Notes under the pieces: generated by a model | Database searches by the model: none | What the model was told of the DNA's origin: nothing | The model's input: the letters and a program-made list of their open reading frames with translations, nothing else | Shown here: positions 35,565-50,500 of the stretch, piece after piece | Numbering within the stretch: the first letter of the stretch is position 1 | How the letters are laid out: every line of letters begins with the position of its first letter | Program-made: the position numbers and the translations under genes | Origin: Lucifuga dentata | Lineage: Eukaryota > Chordata > Actinopteri > Ophidiiformes > Bythitidae | Length of the DNA: 64,000 nucleotides | Assembly (NCBI GenBank): GCA_014773175.1 | Contig: VXCM01001507.1 | Span: 32,222 to 96,221, forward strand | Direction: 5' to 3'

Positions 35565-37726
35565 TATGTGTGTTTACAGTGCAGGGGTTAGTTTTTGGGT
35601 TTTTGGCTGAGCAGGCCTGCTGTCCTCCTTGTGAAACAGTCTGGTTTCGGTGCCAGACCATCATGTTGTAACTGTATTCTTTGCCCAGTTTCTGGACATG
35701 CAGGGCATCCAGGAAAGACCACAGAGCAGCCCAAAACCTGCTGGATCAGCACAAACCCACTGTTGCTGGCTTTAAAATCATGATTTTGAAATATTGAGTT
35801 ATTTATTTTTTTACAGCAAACAAAAAAAATAAATAAAACAGGGATCAAGTTTCAAGGCCAATATCAAAACAAAATCGTATGTGCATAAGAACATCTCATT
35901 TCATGTATTTCATCATCTGAAAAACCTGTGAAGTTTTACATTCAGACTTATCAGTTCCTCATTATGTTTTTCCTACAGTATTTTTTTATTTTTTTTTATT
36001 TTTGTCATTTATAATCTTCATTAAGTTCCAGAGTTATATCAGGGTTCTATACATAGACCTGACCCTGTTTGCGTTATGTAAAATTCATACGTGAAGGTTT
36101 TGACGCTCCCTCAGCAGATGGATACCTGTCCTGGGCGTGGGCATTTCTAACACGTTCACTTTTTCTTTTTTTTTCTTTTTTTTTTTTTTTTNTTTTTTTT
36201 TTTTTTTTCTTTTTAAATACCTGATCTGTACCTCATCCAGACAGGGAGGGGCAGGAACACTCAGCCATGCCTCATAACTGACGCACACACACACACACAC
36301 TCCTCAAACATGATCACTAAGCTATTAAAAAAAAAAACACACAATGATAAAATGAACAGTAGCTAGTCAAATCTTGTTGGATGATTTCCAAACTGTTGAT
36401 GTTACCAGATTTTGGTAGAAATGAAAAGAAGGGTTAAAATATCCTGAAATTTGTCATAATAACAGTCATAGTAACATGAATGAAGGAGATAGTCGCTGTG
36501 TGAGGGAGTGAACATTGTGCTTCCATCTTTTCTGGAAAACCTTGAATTCTGTAATTCTGCTTTTGCCATCAAGTAAAAGTCCTGGAAAATGACAAAATGA
36601 TCAGAAAAACTCTGAGTTCTCCTGGATGAAAACCCAAATTAGGATTAGAATGCTGTGCTATGAACTGAAAAACTTAGAGCTTCTTTAACCCTCTGGAGTC
36701 CAAGGTCACTTTTGGCAGATTGTTTGCTGATTTTGGAGACTTTCTTTTATTTTTCCTAGAATCTTATCAAATCATGTAGATAAATGACAACTTTTTTATT
36801 ATTTATTTATTTATTTAAAGTCTTTTAGATTCTTTTTTTTTTTTTTTNTTTTTTTTTTTTTTTTCTCCTTCTTTTTAAATTGATTTGAGACTCCAGAGGT
36901 TTAAGGGACAAGCTAGCATTGAAATTGCATGGAAGAACATTTTCAGATTTCAACAAAAAAAACAGAACAACAAAAAAACAGGTGTTCTGGGGTATTTTTG
37001 CCCGCTTTTAGTTTATACCCATTTTTAATCAACACACAAACAAATACAGATAGTAGCTTTGTTTTACAGCCCTAATCTATGAATTTTGGACTGAATGTAT
37101 ATTCAGCTGCTGGCACGAACTAAAATACAAACAGTGTGTTTGCGTCTGTGTTGCATGGACGTATTTGAAGTGGCACACTGCAGCGCCAAACCCTGCAGAG
37201 CTTTACAAATGATCCTCCACGTTGAATGACTTTTAACCTGCAATTACTGAATGAAACATTTCACCTTTACCAGAGAAGCTGAGGTAAAACAGTAGTAAAA
37301 ATGATCAAAGGCATCACACCTGAGCTTTAAAATATTAAGTATTTATGACTGGAGATGAGATGAAATTCATTCTCTAAACATGACAAATCAGTATGCAGGA
37401 CTGGAAGAAATATTCACATTATTTTACTCAAGCAACATGATACAACCAAGGAAAAAAAATAATAATTACAGCTATAAATACCCTCCACTCAACATTTACT
37501 CAGAGTAAACAAGTATTAGTAGTAAAACATACTATAGTATGTAGGTAAAGGTAAACATTGAAAAAAATATTTTATTTTCACTGTTGGGTAATTTGGGGGA
37601 TTTTAATGTGTTCTGATCAGTTGGAAGAAGAAAATGAGTGAAAAAAGGAAAGATGAATGGATAGAAAGCAATAAAGAAGGAAAGAAAAACAAGGAAGGAA
37701 AAAGAATAGTAGGAAGTAAACATGGA

Positions 37727-37778
<52 letters not shown>

Positions 37779-40700
37779 AAAAGAAAGAAAGAATTTTGTA
37801 AAGGTTGAATAAAATCTTTAAAAGTATTTTGTAAAAGTTGACATTTTAGAGATACATGATCTTTACCTGACAACATGTGAAATGTGCATCTACAAAGTAA
37901 CTAGTTACTAAAGTAACTAGTGCAGCTGTCAGAGGAATGTAATGGAGTAAAAAAGTACAATATTTCCCTCTGAAATTAGTGGAGGAAAAGATAGTCTCCA
38001 AAATGTTTCTTACTATAAATGATAGTTCTGCTCTCATTATGTTTTAAAGCTGTCTGATTCTTGCGTTAGGTTGTAGCTGGACAGTAAAACTTTTTTACAC
38101 CTACAGATCATTCAGGACTGCTGTTCATCTAGCTGAGATGAATATTAGAATAGTTAGAATACTCACAACAACAGGGTGAATATACCTAACCCTAACCCTA
38201 CCTTAATAATCTTCAATTTTAGTAACATTTTTAGTTTAATATTGCTCAGACAGTAGCCATTTTTCACATTTTGTACTTTGAGTACTTATATTTTGATGCT
38301 AATACATGTTTGTTTTTAATTTTGACGTGGAGAAAGTCCACTGGTCTTCGGCCAACGAGCCCATCAACTCTCAGAGTTCAACATGACCATGTAGAGTGAT
38401 GTGAATCTGCTCCAAACTCAGATTTTGGTTCACGTGTGCCAATATGTGTTCATGATTAGGAAACACTCAATGTTTAACTGCTCCACTTTAGAGGTTTTGC
38501 AACAGAAATGAATCCCAAAGACAAACCAGCATATACAAAGTTATTGTACATCTGTCACAAACATGATATTTTGTATATACTGTATGCATTTCCCTTAATT
38601 CAGGCTTATTATTTACTTTTTTCATCAGATTGTTTTGTTTGAATATTATTTGTTTGTTTTATTAACTTTGAGGAGTTCTGGCACATCATTCATCATTAGC
38701 AGCTTGCTGATATTTTCTCTCTGGTTTTCTTTAAACTTTAAACTACCGGTAGATTACTTCAGTTCCTGTGCATGACATGTGAATGATGTTTTGCAATAAA
38801 CAACACAATAACTTCAGTGTCCATCCATCCATCCATTTTCTATACCTACTTATCCTGTTAAGGGTCATGGGGGAGCTGGAGCCTATCCCAGCAGTCATTG
38901 GGTGAGAGGCAGGGTACACCTGGACAGATAGCCAGTCTATCACAGGGCTGACACAGAGACAGACAAACTCATTCACACCCATTGGCAATTTAGAGTTGGA
39001 AACCCAAGCAGACATGGGGAGAGCATGTCAACTCCACACAGAAAGGACCAGGTCAGATTCGAACCCGAGACCTTCTTGCTGTGAGGTGACAGTGCTAACC
39101 ACTGAGCCACTAACTTCAGTGTGCATGTGAAAATATCTCAAAATTTTAATGAAAATGAAGAGTGTTGGAGCTGTTTGTTCCGGTGCAGGCAGCATATCTA
39201 AAGTCCTAAACTTGTAGTTGGTTGCAGGTTCGAGCTCTGTTTTAATGCTACTATCAGCTAAACGCAACTGAGTCTTAGATTGGCTGATCTGTTGCTTCAG
39301 TAAAATGAAGTGTAAATCTTTGTGGTTTTGGAGTTGCTGGAAGGTTAAGTCTGTCTCTTGTTGCAAGCTAGGCTAGCAGTTTCCCTTGCTTCAGTCTTGG
39401 CACTATGCTCTCCACCTGTCTTTTTTTTCTATGAGTTTTATTCTGTTTCTGATATTTGCTTTGTTTCATATTTATATGGTTTTCATGTCTGCTTTTTTTT
39501 TTATATCTCTCATATATGTTTTAATGTTTCATTGTTTTATGTATTTGTAATTTGTCTGGTTCACCACCTACGGCTCTTATTGCACACCCGAATGTTTGAG
39601 GAGAGAGAATCTCTCTTTGAATTGTCTCTCTGAAGATTTCTTCCATTTTTTCCTTATGTAAAAAGTTCTTTTAGGGAGTTTTTTTCTCATCTTCTTAGAG
39701 AGCTTGGGCTGGGTCGGGAACCGTTGATGTGTGGGCCTGTAAAGCCCTTTCTACCATTGTATGTGATATTAGGCTCTACAAATAAACTTGACTTGACTTG
39801 ACTTGACAAAACTAAATTCCCATTTTTGTATTGGACACACAGAGATGAAATTTATACTCACAACCTCATCTGACTCTAAGCAAAACAAAAAAATCAGAGT
39901 TATATTCAGATTTAATGTTGAAGTGTTTCTTTCACTTAGTGCTAAATCATTTTTGCAGCAAAAGCCTTTCTACTATGTTAAAAAGTTTAAAGAAGGTCAA
40001 TTCAAACAGAGTGAAGCAGTACGGGAGATGAACTGAGACACAGTTGAACAGAGTCTGAAGTCTTGATGCTAAAATACAGCTCCACAGGGACCTTTACCCT
40101 GCAGGCAGAGCAGCCATGTCTGCTGCAGCACGAGTAGGACGTGACTGTGAAAGACTTGGCTCAGCTCTCACTGATGACTGATCACTTCTCTGTGGGACAT
40201 TGTCTAAGTGTGCACATTCACAAAATAGCACGTAGCCTTTCTAAGGAAAAAAACAGCCATTAATGGATCTGTTAAAGGAGCAGTTTTTCTATGAAATGAG
40301 AGATTATAAAGGGCATGTCTGAGGTCATCACTTTAAATTTTACTTCCAGATTAGTGGTTTGGTGTCACTACATCCACATATTTCAGCATTAAGACTTCAA
40401 GGAGAGACAGCAAATCAAGTAAATATCCAAATGAGATGCAACTGAAAATCCTGCATAGTACTGCATTAAAATACACCTTTTCTACTACAGATATGAGGTT
40501 TAAAGGACCATACCAGTCATTTTGCATGTTTGAGCCTAATATATTCAACTTTCATATATGTTACGTTACAATCATTTCCCAAAGGATAAAACTGTATTTC
40601 AGCTTTCCTGATATTTTACAAAATTTCTTAATCTTTCAAAATCAAATATTCAAGGGATACACCCACCTTAAAAATCAATGTTTCTCCTGCTAATAGTTAC

Positions 40701-41262
40701 ACAGCCTTATGAAGTCACGGTCGTTTAAATTTTTCCATAAACTCAGGTCTTCTTTTGGGACTATATTTCCCCGTAGACACATACATTCACTCAGCGCTTT
40801 TTATTGCATTTAAACGCTAAAATTACGAAACTTCTGAAAAAACCTGAATATATGTCTTGTTGGTGATGATGGATTACCTATCTCAAGAATGTTTCAAGTA
40901 TCAACAAGTTGATTTTAATAGCGTATCAGAATGAACTGAAACCAATGGTGGTCTGGAAGGTAGGAAAAACATTTTTAATTCACCGTTCCAGCAGTATGCT
41001 TTGGGAAATGATTGTAAGTAACTTTACGTGTATGAAAATTGAATATATTAGGCTCAAACATGCAAAATGGGTGATATAGTCCTTTAAACTGCAGAATTTT
41101 GCTGTTACTGGGGCAAAGTTTCAACTCAGTTGTTGACCAGCTGAATGTAAAGCCAGTGACCGCTATGACCTGACCTGCGGCACAGCTTATCTACCTGGCA
41201 CAATAAGAAGGTAAAGCCACAAATTTCAAAGTTGATTTTTAGGTCCAGGGGTCAGTTTCACC

Positions 41263-41295
<33 letters not shown>

Positions 41296-41450
41296 ANTTT
41301 TTTTTTTTTTCTTTCATCTCTCAGCAAAGGATGAAGTGCTGTCCATGTGATTCCAGGAACCCACATGGTCCGCTGGCCCACACTGTCCTAAACATCCTGT
41401 CCACAGCTGCACCACAGAAGTGGTGGCAGTCCAAAAAAGGTGGGCAACAA

Positions 41451-41501
<51 letters not shown>

Positions 41502-44500
41502 TTTGTAATCATACCAGTTTAAAGCTGCAATGACAAACCTAAGACCACTAGGGGGCCACAAAAACTCACAGCCCTAATATGTTTAATCAATGCAGACACA
41601 GAGCAACATTAATATTCCAATGGACTCCTTTTCTGTTTTCATGATGAATGTCAGTCCATTATTATTTAGCTCTGGTTTTAGTTCAAGCAAAACAATATTT
41701 ATGACTAGGAACGTTAAATTCAAACCAATCTGTTCCTTTTTTTTTACTCAACATTTTTTTCAGTGGAAATCGGTAAATCTTAGTTATTTATGATGTAATG
41801 TCCTTTATATAAATGTTTTTTTCCTTGTCTGTAGATGTGAATCCAGTCACTCTGCAGTTTGACCTCCACAACCTTTTCCAGCTTGATAACCTGGTGCTGC
41901 ACTTCAAGGTACGAAACATCTGGTTCAGCTGGATCACATGACCCACATGAAATCTTTTCCACACACACACACACACACAAAAGCGTATGTAACTTCAACT
42001 CTTACAACCCTGGTTGCAAATTCACAAATATGCTGTATGTATGAATTAGAATGGGTAGAAATTAAAATTGAAATCATATCATCCTATCAAAATGTCATTT
42101 ATACATTTCGAATGAGCATTCTCTGCATATTCGTGTGTTTTTCCTCTGCAGGGTCCTCGTCCTAAAGCTTTAGTGATAGAGAAGACGCTGGATAACGGTA
42201 AAACCTGGAAGCCAGCCCTCTACCTGGCTACAGACTGTCAGAGAACGTTTCCTGGCGTTCCCACAACGACTCCTCGTACCCTGGATGAAACCTACTGCTA
42301 CACACTTCCCCCTATTGGAACAAACCCCTACCAAGATCAGACAGTAAGGACAGAGCTTCTTTAATGGGAGTTTTATGTATTTTTTTTTTTATTTATATGT
42401 ACCTTAAATATGTGAATAATTGCAAAGATATATCATGTAACAACACCTTTCACACTTTTACCACCTCCAGATCCAGTTCAGTCCGTTGCGTCAGTACGCT
42501 TATGCCCCAGTTCCAGAAAGCCAAAAAATTGAAGGTTAGTTTGTCTGTCTGGCCATTTTAAATCATAATTACTCCCTGGATGATTGATTGGCAAGTTCAC
42601 AAGCAGCAAAAGGTTGCAGGCAGGTGACTGACAGCTGTCTCGCCCACAGGTGTGTCTGGTTTAACGGGGCTGAGGGTGAGGCTGAGAGAGCTGGGTGATG
42701 TACCACAGCTTCCAGGCAGAGCTCTCAGTAAGTTTTATGCCCTGAAGGAGATGAGGGTGATGGGAAGCTGCATGTGTCACGGACACGCCAACCGATGCCT
42801 GCCGGAAACGTTCAGCGACCCAGCATCAGACACCATACAGGTGCATATTCAGAGCTTTAGAGCCTCTGACTTCTTATATTATTAAGAATTCTACAACAGC
42901 ATTCTCCATGTTTTCACCGTTTCCTCAAAGGTGAATCCTCAGTGCGAATGCCAGCACAACACAGCAGGTGTGAACTGTGAGCACTGTGCTGATCTCTACA
43001 ACGACCGACCCTGGAAGCCTGCAGAGGAGGACAACACTCATACCTGCAAACGTACACTCTCATACACACCATACATACCATAAAACAACATCAGTGTATT
43101 TGTTTGCTGCTATGGCAACAGACCGCTGGCTGTAGGAAAGCATGCTCAGAGTGTCGTCCATTAAAGGCTTCTGAAAGGTTTTAACCCTCTGGAGTCTGAA
43201 ATCACATTGACATGTTGTTTGCTGATTTTTGGAGACTTTCTTTCATTTTCCAGAATATTCGAGAATCAACTAGAAAATTGACAACTTTTTATAATTTATT
43301 TTGGACTTTTTTTGCCCATTTCTTTCAGATTGAGTTGTTGTTTTTTTTTTTCTCANAATTTATTTTGGACTTTTTTTGCCCATTTCTTTCAGATTGAGTT
43401 GTTGTTTTTTTTTTTCTCAAGAATGAAGATGTTTTTGCCGTGTTTGTCAGTTATGGAGGTGAAAAAAGCCAAATTTAGGTAAAAAGGGCAGCATCTGGGT
43501 GGAGTCAAGGAGTGATGAGCAAGCAGAAGCCACCATGGCTCAGTGTGATAGGCTGAGACTCAATCAAACAGACGCCACAAATTATGATTTAAATTGTTTC
43601 TGATTAATGGAGCAATGATTCTTATGACTTGTGGCACACATTAGACACATATAAAGGAGCATACCGGTGGTTTTGCATGTTTGAGCCCAATAAATACAAT
43701 CCACATACATGTTATTTTACTGACATCCATTTTCCAACATGTAAAAACCATATTTTAGTTGTCCTATTATTTTTTTCAGATCCTCTAATCTTTCAAAACC
43801 AAATGTTCAGGTGATACATCAACCTTAAAATTCAATGTTTCGCATGCTGACACATACGTCCAAATGTAGAATTTCCATTTGTAATTTCTCAGTAAAAATT
43901 GTCTTTTTTTGTGACAGTATTCTCTGGTGGAGACATTGTACATCATCTTCCATGCAGCTCCATGTTGGATTGGCTAAATTAAGTAACTTTGACAAAAAAA
44001 GGATCATGTTTTCAGTGTGATGGAGTCCTTATCTCAAGCACGTTTCAAGTCTCTTTAAGTTGATTGCTTCTATTGGAATGAACTGAAACCAGTGGTAGTC
44101 TGGTAGGGAAGGGAAAAAAAAACTCTGAAATGTACTGCTCCAGTAGTATATTTTGGAAAATGTTTAGCAGTAATGTAATCTGTATGCGGGTTGTATTTAT
44201 TGTGCTCACCTGTAGATCACCTGTATGCTCCTTTAAATTAAATTAGAGACACGAAACTCTTCTGTAACTCTTGTATAAATTCTTCTGTTTTATTCAAACC
44301 CCTGCATGTATTCTGACTCATCTTCCTCCTCCTCAGGTTGTGAGTGTAACAACCACGCCCAGCGCTGCTTTTTCAACCAATCACTGTATGAGGCCAGCGG
44401 ACAGACAAGTGGTGGCGTCTGCGAGGACTGCAAGCATCACACCACGGGACCAAAGTGTGACCAGTGTGCCCCAGGCTACCAACCGAACCCCCGCAGCCGG

Positions 44501-47500
44501 ATGGACCAACCCAATGCATGCATACGTAAGTGGTTTGCTCTGAACTTCTGCCCTTCAGGCCAAAAATACCCACAGGAAGTGACAGCACCATGCAGGGTGA
44601 TATATACTGTATATATATATATATATATATAAATATGTATATATGTATAAATATATATGTATATATGTATATATATATATACATATATATTTATATATAT
44701 ACTGTATATATATAGTATATAGCATATAAACTATATACTATACTATACTATACTATATACTATATACATATATACATATACATATATACATAGTATACAT
44801 ATATACTGTATATATATATATACAGTATATATATATAAATATGTATATATCTATAAATATATATGTATATATATATATACATATATATTTATATATATAC
44901 TGTATATATATAGTATATAGCATATAAACTATATACTATACTATACTATACTATATACTATATACATATATACATATACATATATACATAGTATACATAT
45001 ATACTGTATATATATATATACAGTATATATATATAAATATGTATATATCTATAAATATATATGTATATATATATATACATATATATTTATATATATACTG
45101 TATATATATAGTATATAGCATATAAACTATATACTATACTATACTATACTATATACTATATACATATATACATATACATATATACTATATAGTATAGTAT
45201 ATATGTATACTATACTATATAGTATATAGTATAGTATACATATATACTGTATATATATATACAGTATATATATATAAATATGTATATATGTATAAATATA
45301 TATGTATATATATATATATATATACAGTATATATGTATAAATATATAGTATATATATATATATTTATATAAACAGTGTCTTAAATGTGTCTTTAAAAAAA
45401 AAGAAAAACGTAGCCTACATAGCCTCTTGTCTATATTTATATTTAGGTGTATTGCCTTTATTGGTTGTATTTCTTTGATATTTTCATATTGCCTCTACTT
45501 TGTAATTGCTGACTTTGCTGCAGTTGTTCTTTCTTGTCTGCCTGATGTGGTTTGCGTTGCTGCAGGCTGCCTGTGCAGCGCTGAGGGGACGGTGAACGGA
45601 GGCCAATGTGACGACATCTCCAGCTTGTGTCGGTGTAAAGTCAACGTTGACGGTCCACGCTGTGACCGCTGTAAGAGAGGATACTACGGCCTGATCACCA
45701 CCAACCCGCTGGGCTGCACCAGTGAGTCAACTCATGACTTCACACACACCTCTGCTTTTAATAATGCGGTGGGTGTTAAAGGACCATACCACCCATTTTG
45801 CATGTTTGAGCCTAATATATTCAATTTTCATACAGTAACATTACTGACAATCATTTCCCAAAGCATACTGCTGGAACGGTGAATTAAAAATGTTTTTCCT
45901 ACCTTCCAGACCACCATTGGTTTCAGTTCATTCTGGTACGCTATTAAAATCAACTTGTTGATTTTTGAAACATTCTTGGAATAGGAAATCCATCATCATG
46001 AACAACACTTCAGGGTTTTTCGAAGTTTCATAATTTTAGTGTTTAAGCTCAATAAAAAGTGTGGAGTGAATGTATGTCTCCACCGGGGAATATAGTCCCA
46101 AAAAAAGACCTGTGTTTATTGAAAAATTTAAAGGACTGTGACTTCATAAGGCTGTGTAACTATTAGCAGGAGAAACATGGATTTTTAAGGTGGATGTATC
46201 ACTTGAATATTTATTTTGAAAGATTAAGAGATTTTGCAAAATATCAGTAAAGCTGAAATATGGTTTTATCCTTTGGGAAATGATTGTAGCCTTACTTGTA
46301 TGAAAATTGAATATATTCAGCTCAAACATGCAAAATGTATGGTATGGTCCTTTAAAAATCACCAAAGTTTACTTTCTAAACTCTGCGTCTGTTCATTCAG
46401 CATTAAACTTTGGCATTTTTGATGAAATTTATAGCCTGAATCCTCTGAATAGACTTAAGTAAGTTACATAGATAAGTAATCCTAATCCCCAAGGTATTTA
46501 GGTTACTGATCCTTAGACCTATGATATGATGTGAATACGTGCTGCACTGTGTTATATGTACAGGAGAAAATTGGAGCCAAGAGCAGCACGCGGAAGGCTT
46601 ACCGCTCAAAAACCTTTATTACATCACTCAGGCAGACATAACATGAACACGTTCCAGCTATTAAGCCATCCTCAGCGTAACACAGCAAAGAATGGGTGGT
46701 GCTTTTAGGGCCCGCAGGTGAAACATAACGCTGATCAGCCTTGACAACAGTAATTAAACATATATGAAACATTAACGATCTAGTTATCAATCTAATCTGT
46801 GGTTTGAAGACCACAAATTAAATCAATTATAAACAGAGATAAATAGATATAATACGTGAAGAGTCTAGAAAAATATATGTAGTGTCTAAAAAAGACAGAA
46901 TTTGATGAGGCATACACATCTCATAATTAGATGTATATGTAAATATGTGTGTGCATAAGAGTTTACTCATTCTGATGCAATTCATATACAAATATGATAT
47001 GATCTCTTATGTCTTGTATGATAGCTCGTGAATATGTTCAGTAACTTTAAATTCTGTTTATGCTAAGAAAAGTATTAACAGTCTTGCTCATTTTTAGTAA
47101 TATTACTACTGTTATAATGACTGCTGTTACTAGTACTACTTTTACCAATAACTATAACTGGATCACTGAATCCTCTTGAAGTGATCCAGAAGGCAGCAGC
47201 ATGTCTGGTCTGCAACTAGCCAAGAAGGTCAAATCCTTTATTCTTGTCTACTAATCAGAGACCTCAACAGCACCACCTACCTGAACTCCCACAGTCAGGT
47301 CAAAGTGTGGCTGTTATTCTAAGTCTGAGACCATTTTCTGGTGCAGCCCTTCAGTGGTTCTCTCAGTCTTTAAAAAATGCCTCAAAACTAATTTTTCTAC
47401 TTGAGAGTCTTCAGGAAGATTTTACGCCCCTTCAGGCCTCTGATGATCTCCCAAAGCTGAACTGGAACTTCACATCATGACACTTATTCTTGCATTTTTT

Positions 47501-50500
47501 TCCTGGATCAGCTTCTTGCTTGTGTTATTCTATACATCACTTGGCTACAACTCTGGCTAAAAAGATCTGCCAAATAGGTAAAATGTACAGTAAATATACT
47601 CATACACATATTCCTCTTGCTGTTGCTATTAATAATAACATAATCATGCATACGTCCCCACATGTATGCATGAAAACATCTCACTGAAGAATTCATTCAG
47701 CTTAAGGCTTTTACTAGTATTGTGACATATCATTGAAGCTGCACCCCTCTGCCAGGCCCAGATAAGATGTATTAAGAAAATAAAGTACTTCATGTATCTG
47801 TGTCCTTTTCCCTAAATGTCCTGTCTTCTTTCCTGTTCAGAGTGTTCCTGTTCTCCAGACGGCTCATTCTCAGACGTCTGTGACCCGGTTACCGGTCAGT
47901 GTCGCTGCCGTCCTCACTTCCACGGGCCGAGCTGTGACCTGTGTGCCGATGGCTACTGGAAACCGTTACTGACAAAATGGTGTGAGCCCTGTGGCTGTGA
48001 CCCCACCAACTCACACAGTGATACCTGTGACCAGGTACGCCCCCTCACAACAACACTGCACAGCCATCACACAACAACACAAACACCACATAACAACACA
48101 ACACAACCACCAACTCACTCGGTGATACCTGTGACCAGGTATAACCACCCTCACAACATAACACAACCACCACATAATATCACAACACAACAACCCCATA
48201 ACAACACAACAAGCAACCCACTCAGTGATACCTGTGACCAGGTATAACCTCACACAACACCACCACCCAACATAGCACAAACACCACACAACACCACCTA
48301 ACATAACATAAATACCACACAACCACCACACAACATAACACAAGCACCAGACAGCAACACCAACACAAACACCACAAACAACACAACAAAACCATCAAAC
48401 AAAACACAACAAAACAGCCCAACAACCCAGATCGATGAGTTTTAATTGCGACATTTTGGAAAACACACTTGTTTTACCCAGACTGACATGAGAAAGTTGA
48501 TGTCTGATTGGTCTTTATCTAGTACAGAGCTAGTTGTGGGCTAACTGCTGGCTAACCGCTAGCTGCACACTAAATGTAAAAGCTAAGGGAGGTTTTTAAA
48601 AATGATGGTGAAATATGACTGACTTTCAATGCTAAGATGCTAATCCTAGCCTTGCATGACCCAGAGTGTTATCAAAGGTACAGGTACAGGTAGGCAATCA
48701 TAATTTTAGAACACAGTGAGAGATTTGATCAAAATGTTACAGATGATCATTAGCTGGATCATGTCACCTTGCAGTAATGAGGATGATTTGTATGGAGTGT
48801 TAACGTTTGGTCTGTGTGTGATGAAAAATGAATTCTGTTGGTTTTTCTGCAGTGGACAGGTCAGTGTCAGTGCAGGACGGGCTTTGGAGGCCGAACGTGT
48901 ACCGAGTGTCCTGACAACACGTACGGAAACCCTCTCATACGCTGCCGGCGTGAGTCTGACCTCTTTAACTCTATAATGGCATGAGTGTATGTGGTTATAT
49001 AAATATGTACAAAGGGATATTGGATATTTTTACAATTTTTGGGAATTGTATTTACATTACATTGTCTCAGCATGTTATTCATTTATTACGTATTCTATCC
49101 TTGTTTTAGACTTTTTAGCCATGAACTATGTATTGGATGACGACAGCAGATATAACAGTTGAGTCAGGGCAAATTTCTCTTGAGGGATATCTTGATGTTG
49201 ATAATTATTATACAGGAAAGCAGATCATTGCATTGATTAGATGCAAGCACGCCTCCAGTAAAAACTGTGGTTTTCTGAAAAAGAGTGACAAGTTTTATTT
49301 CATCTGTCAGTGATCCAAACTGTGACCCACAAATGTCTGTCCAAAATGTTTTATTATTCAAGTAATGACAAAAAGCAAAATATAAAAGAGAGCTTTGTCA
49401 TGCAAAGAGATAAATGTTTAAAATATATTACTTCTAAACACGTGATGAGTAATCTTCTCTCCACCTGGTAGTTGATACTAAGACCTGACAACCCACAGTC
49501 TAAAATATTAAAACTAACCAGCTACATTATAGGTCATGAAGCCTCTTTCCATCCGGTTTTTTAAAAATGTCCATATCTGCTATGTGTGTCTATGCAGTTT
49601 AGACCTAAAGCAACCTGCATAAGCAAAATGGTTTTGCTTCTGAGATGAAAGTAGACTAACACACCAATGAGACAGAAATAAGTGTACATATTTATATTCT
49701 TCCTCAGCGTGTCGGTGTGAAGCTGAAGGAACGCTTGAAGGCGGTTGTGACAAGCAAACAGGAGCCTGCCTGTGTCGTCCGGGCATCATCGGCGCTCGCT
49801 GCGACTCCTGCAGCCGTGGACACTGTGACGCCTTCCCTGCCTGTGAACGCTGTCCCCTCTGCTTCTTCACCCTGGACGCTCAGATACAAAACCTCACCTC
49901 CGCCCTGAACAGACTTGTCCCCAGCTTCCCCACTCGTCCTGGGGGGGAATTTGGAGACTTTGGGCCCCGCATCCGAGCTCAGGAAGCCATACTGATCCAG
50001 ATCCGGGACTCCATCTCACTTCCTCTTAGTTCTGCCAAAGAAATTGATGATGCTCTGTCCCACCTGGACAGACTCAGGTGAGGGACTGCTGACCTGCAAT
50101 CAGAATCCAGCTGCCAATAACCAAATTTAAATAAATATTTACACACCCTTGGTTTAGTCATATTTGATAACGGCCATCTTTGTAAAGTTAAAAAAAAAAT
50201 ACACTTTTTGATTTTATTACAGCACCCCCTTCCTGCAATTTCCTCCCTGATCTCTGTTGGGAATGTTCATATGAGTTTCAAAACAGTGGTGAGCTGGAAA
50301 AAAAAAAAAAAAAAATTTGGGAGATGTTGGACACAATAACACAATCATGGAGTGTCTTTTTGGTTTAAATCTGATGTATGAAATATGACCAATAAGTTAT
50401 GGTAAAGAATAACATTTTACTCAATACTAATCAGCCACAGAAAAGGCTTTCCATCACTGTTGCAGATGAATGCAGTTTGTTAACCACTAACCAGCTGATG

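Noticed and set aside
38185..38205. Telomere-like CCTAACCCTAACCCTA
   Set aside because: Only two to three units, no array; compatible with chance.
18139..41501. The GAAA/TTTC arrays as a functional periodic signal
   Set aside because: Four independent microsatellites in unrelated contexts and both orientations; ordinary simple repeats.
45427..45565. Hydrophobic N-terminal extension in frame with the LE3 exon
   Set aside because: It is intron sequence read through the acceptor at 45565; LE3 has the normal phase-1 junction.
48011..48425. Long Cys/Val/Trp-rich minus-strand ORFs
   Set aside because: They are antisense of the CA/AAC-rich tandem repeat after the LE4 exon, not genes.
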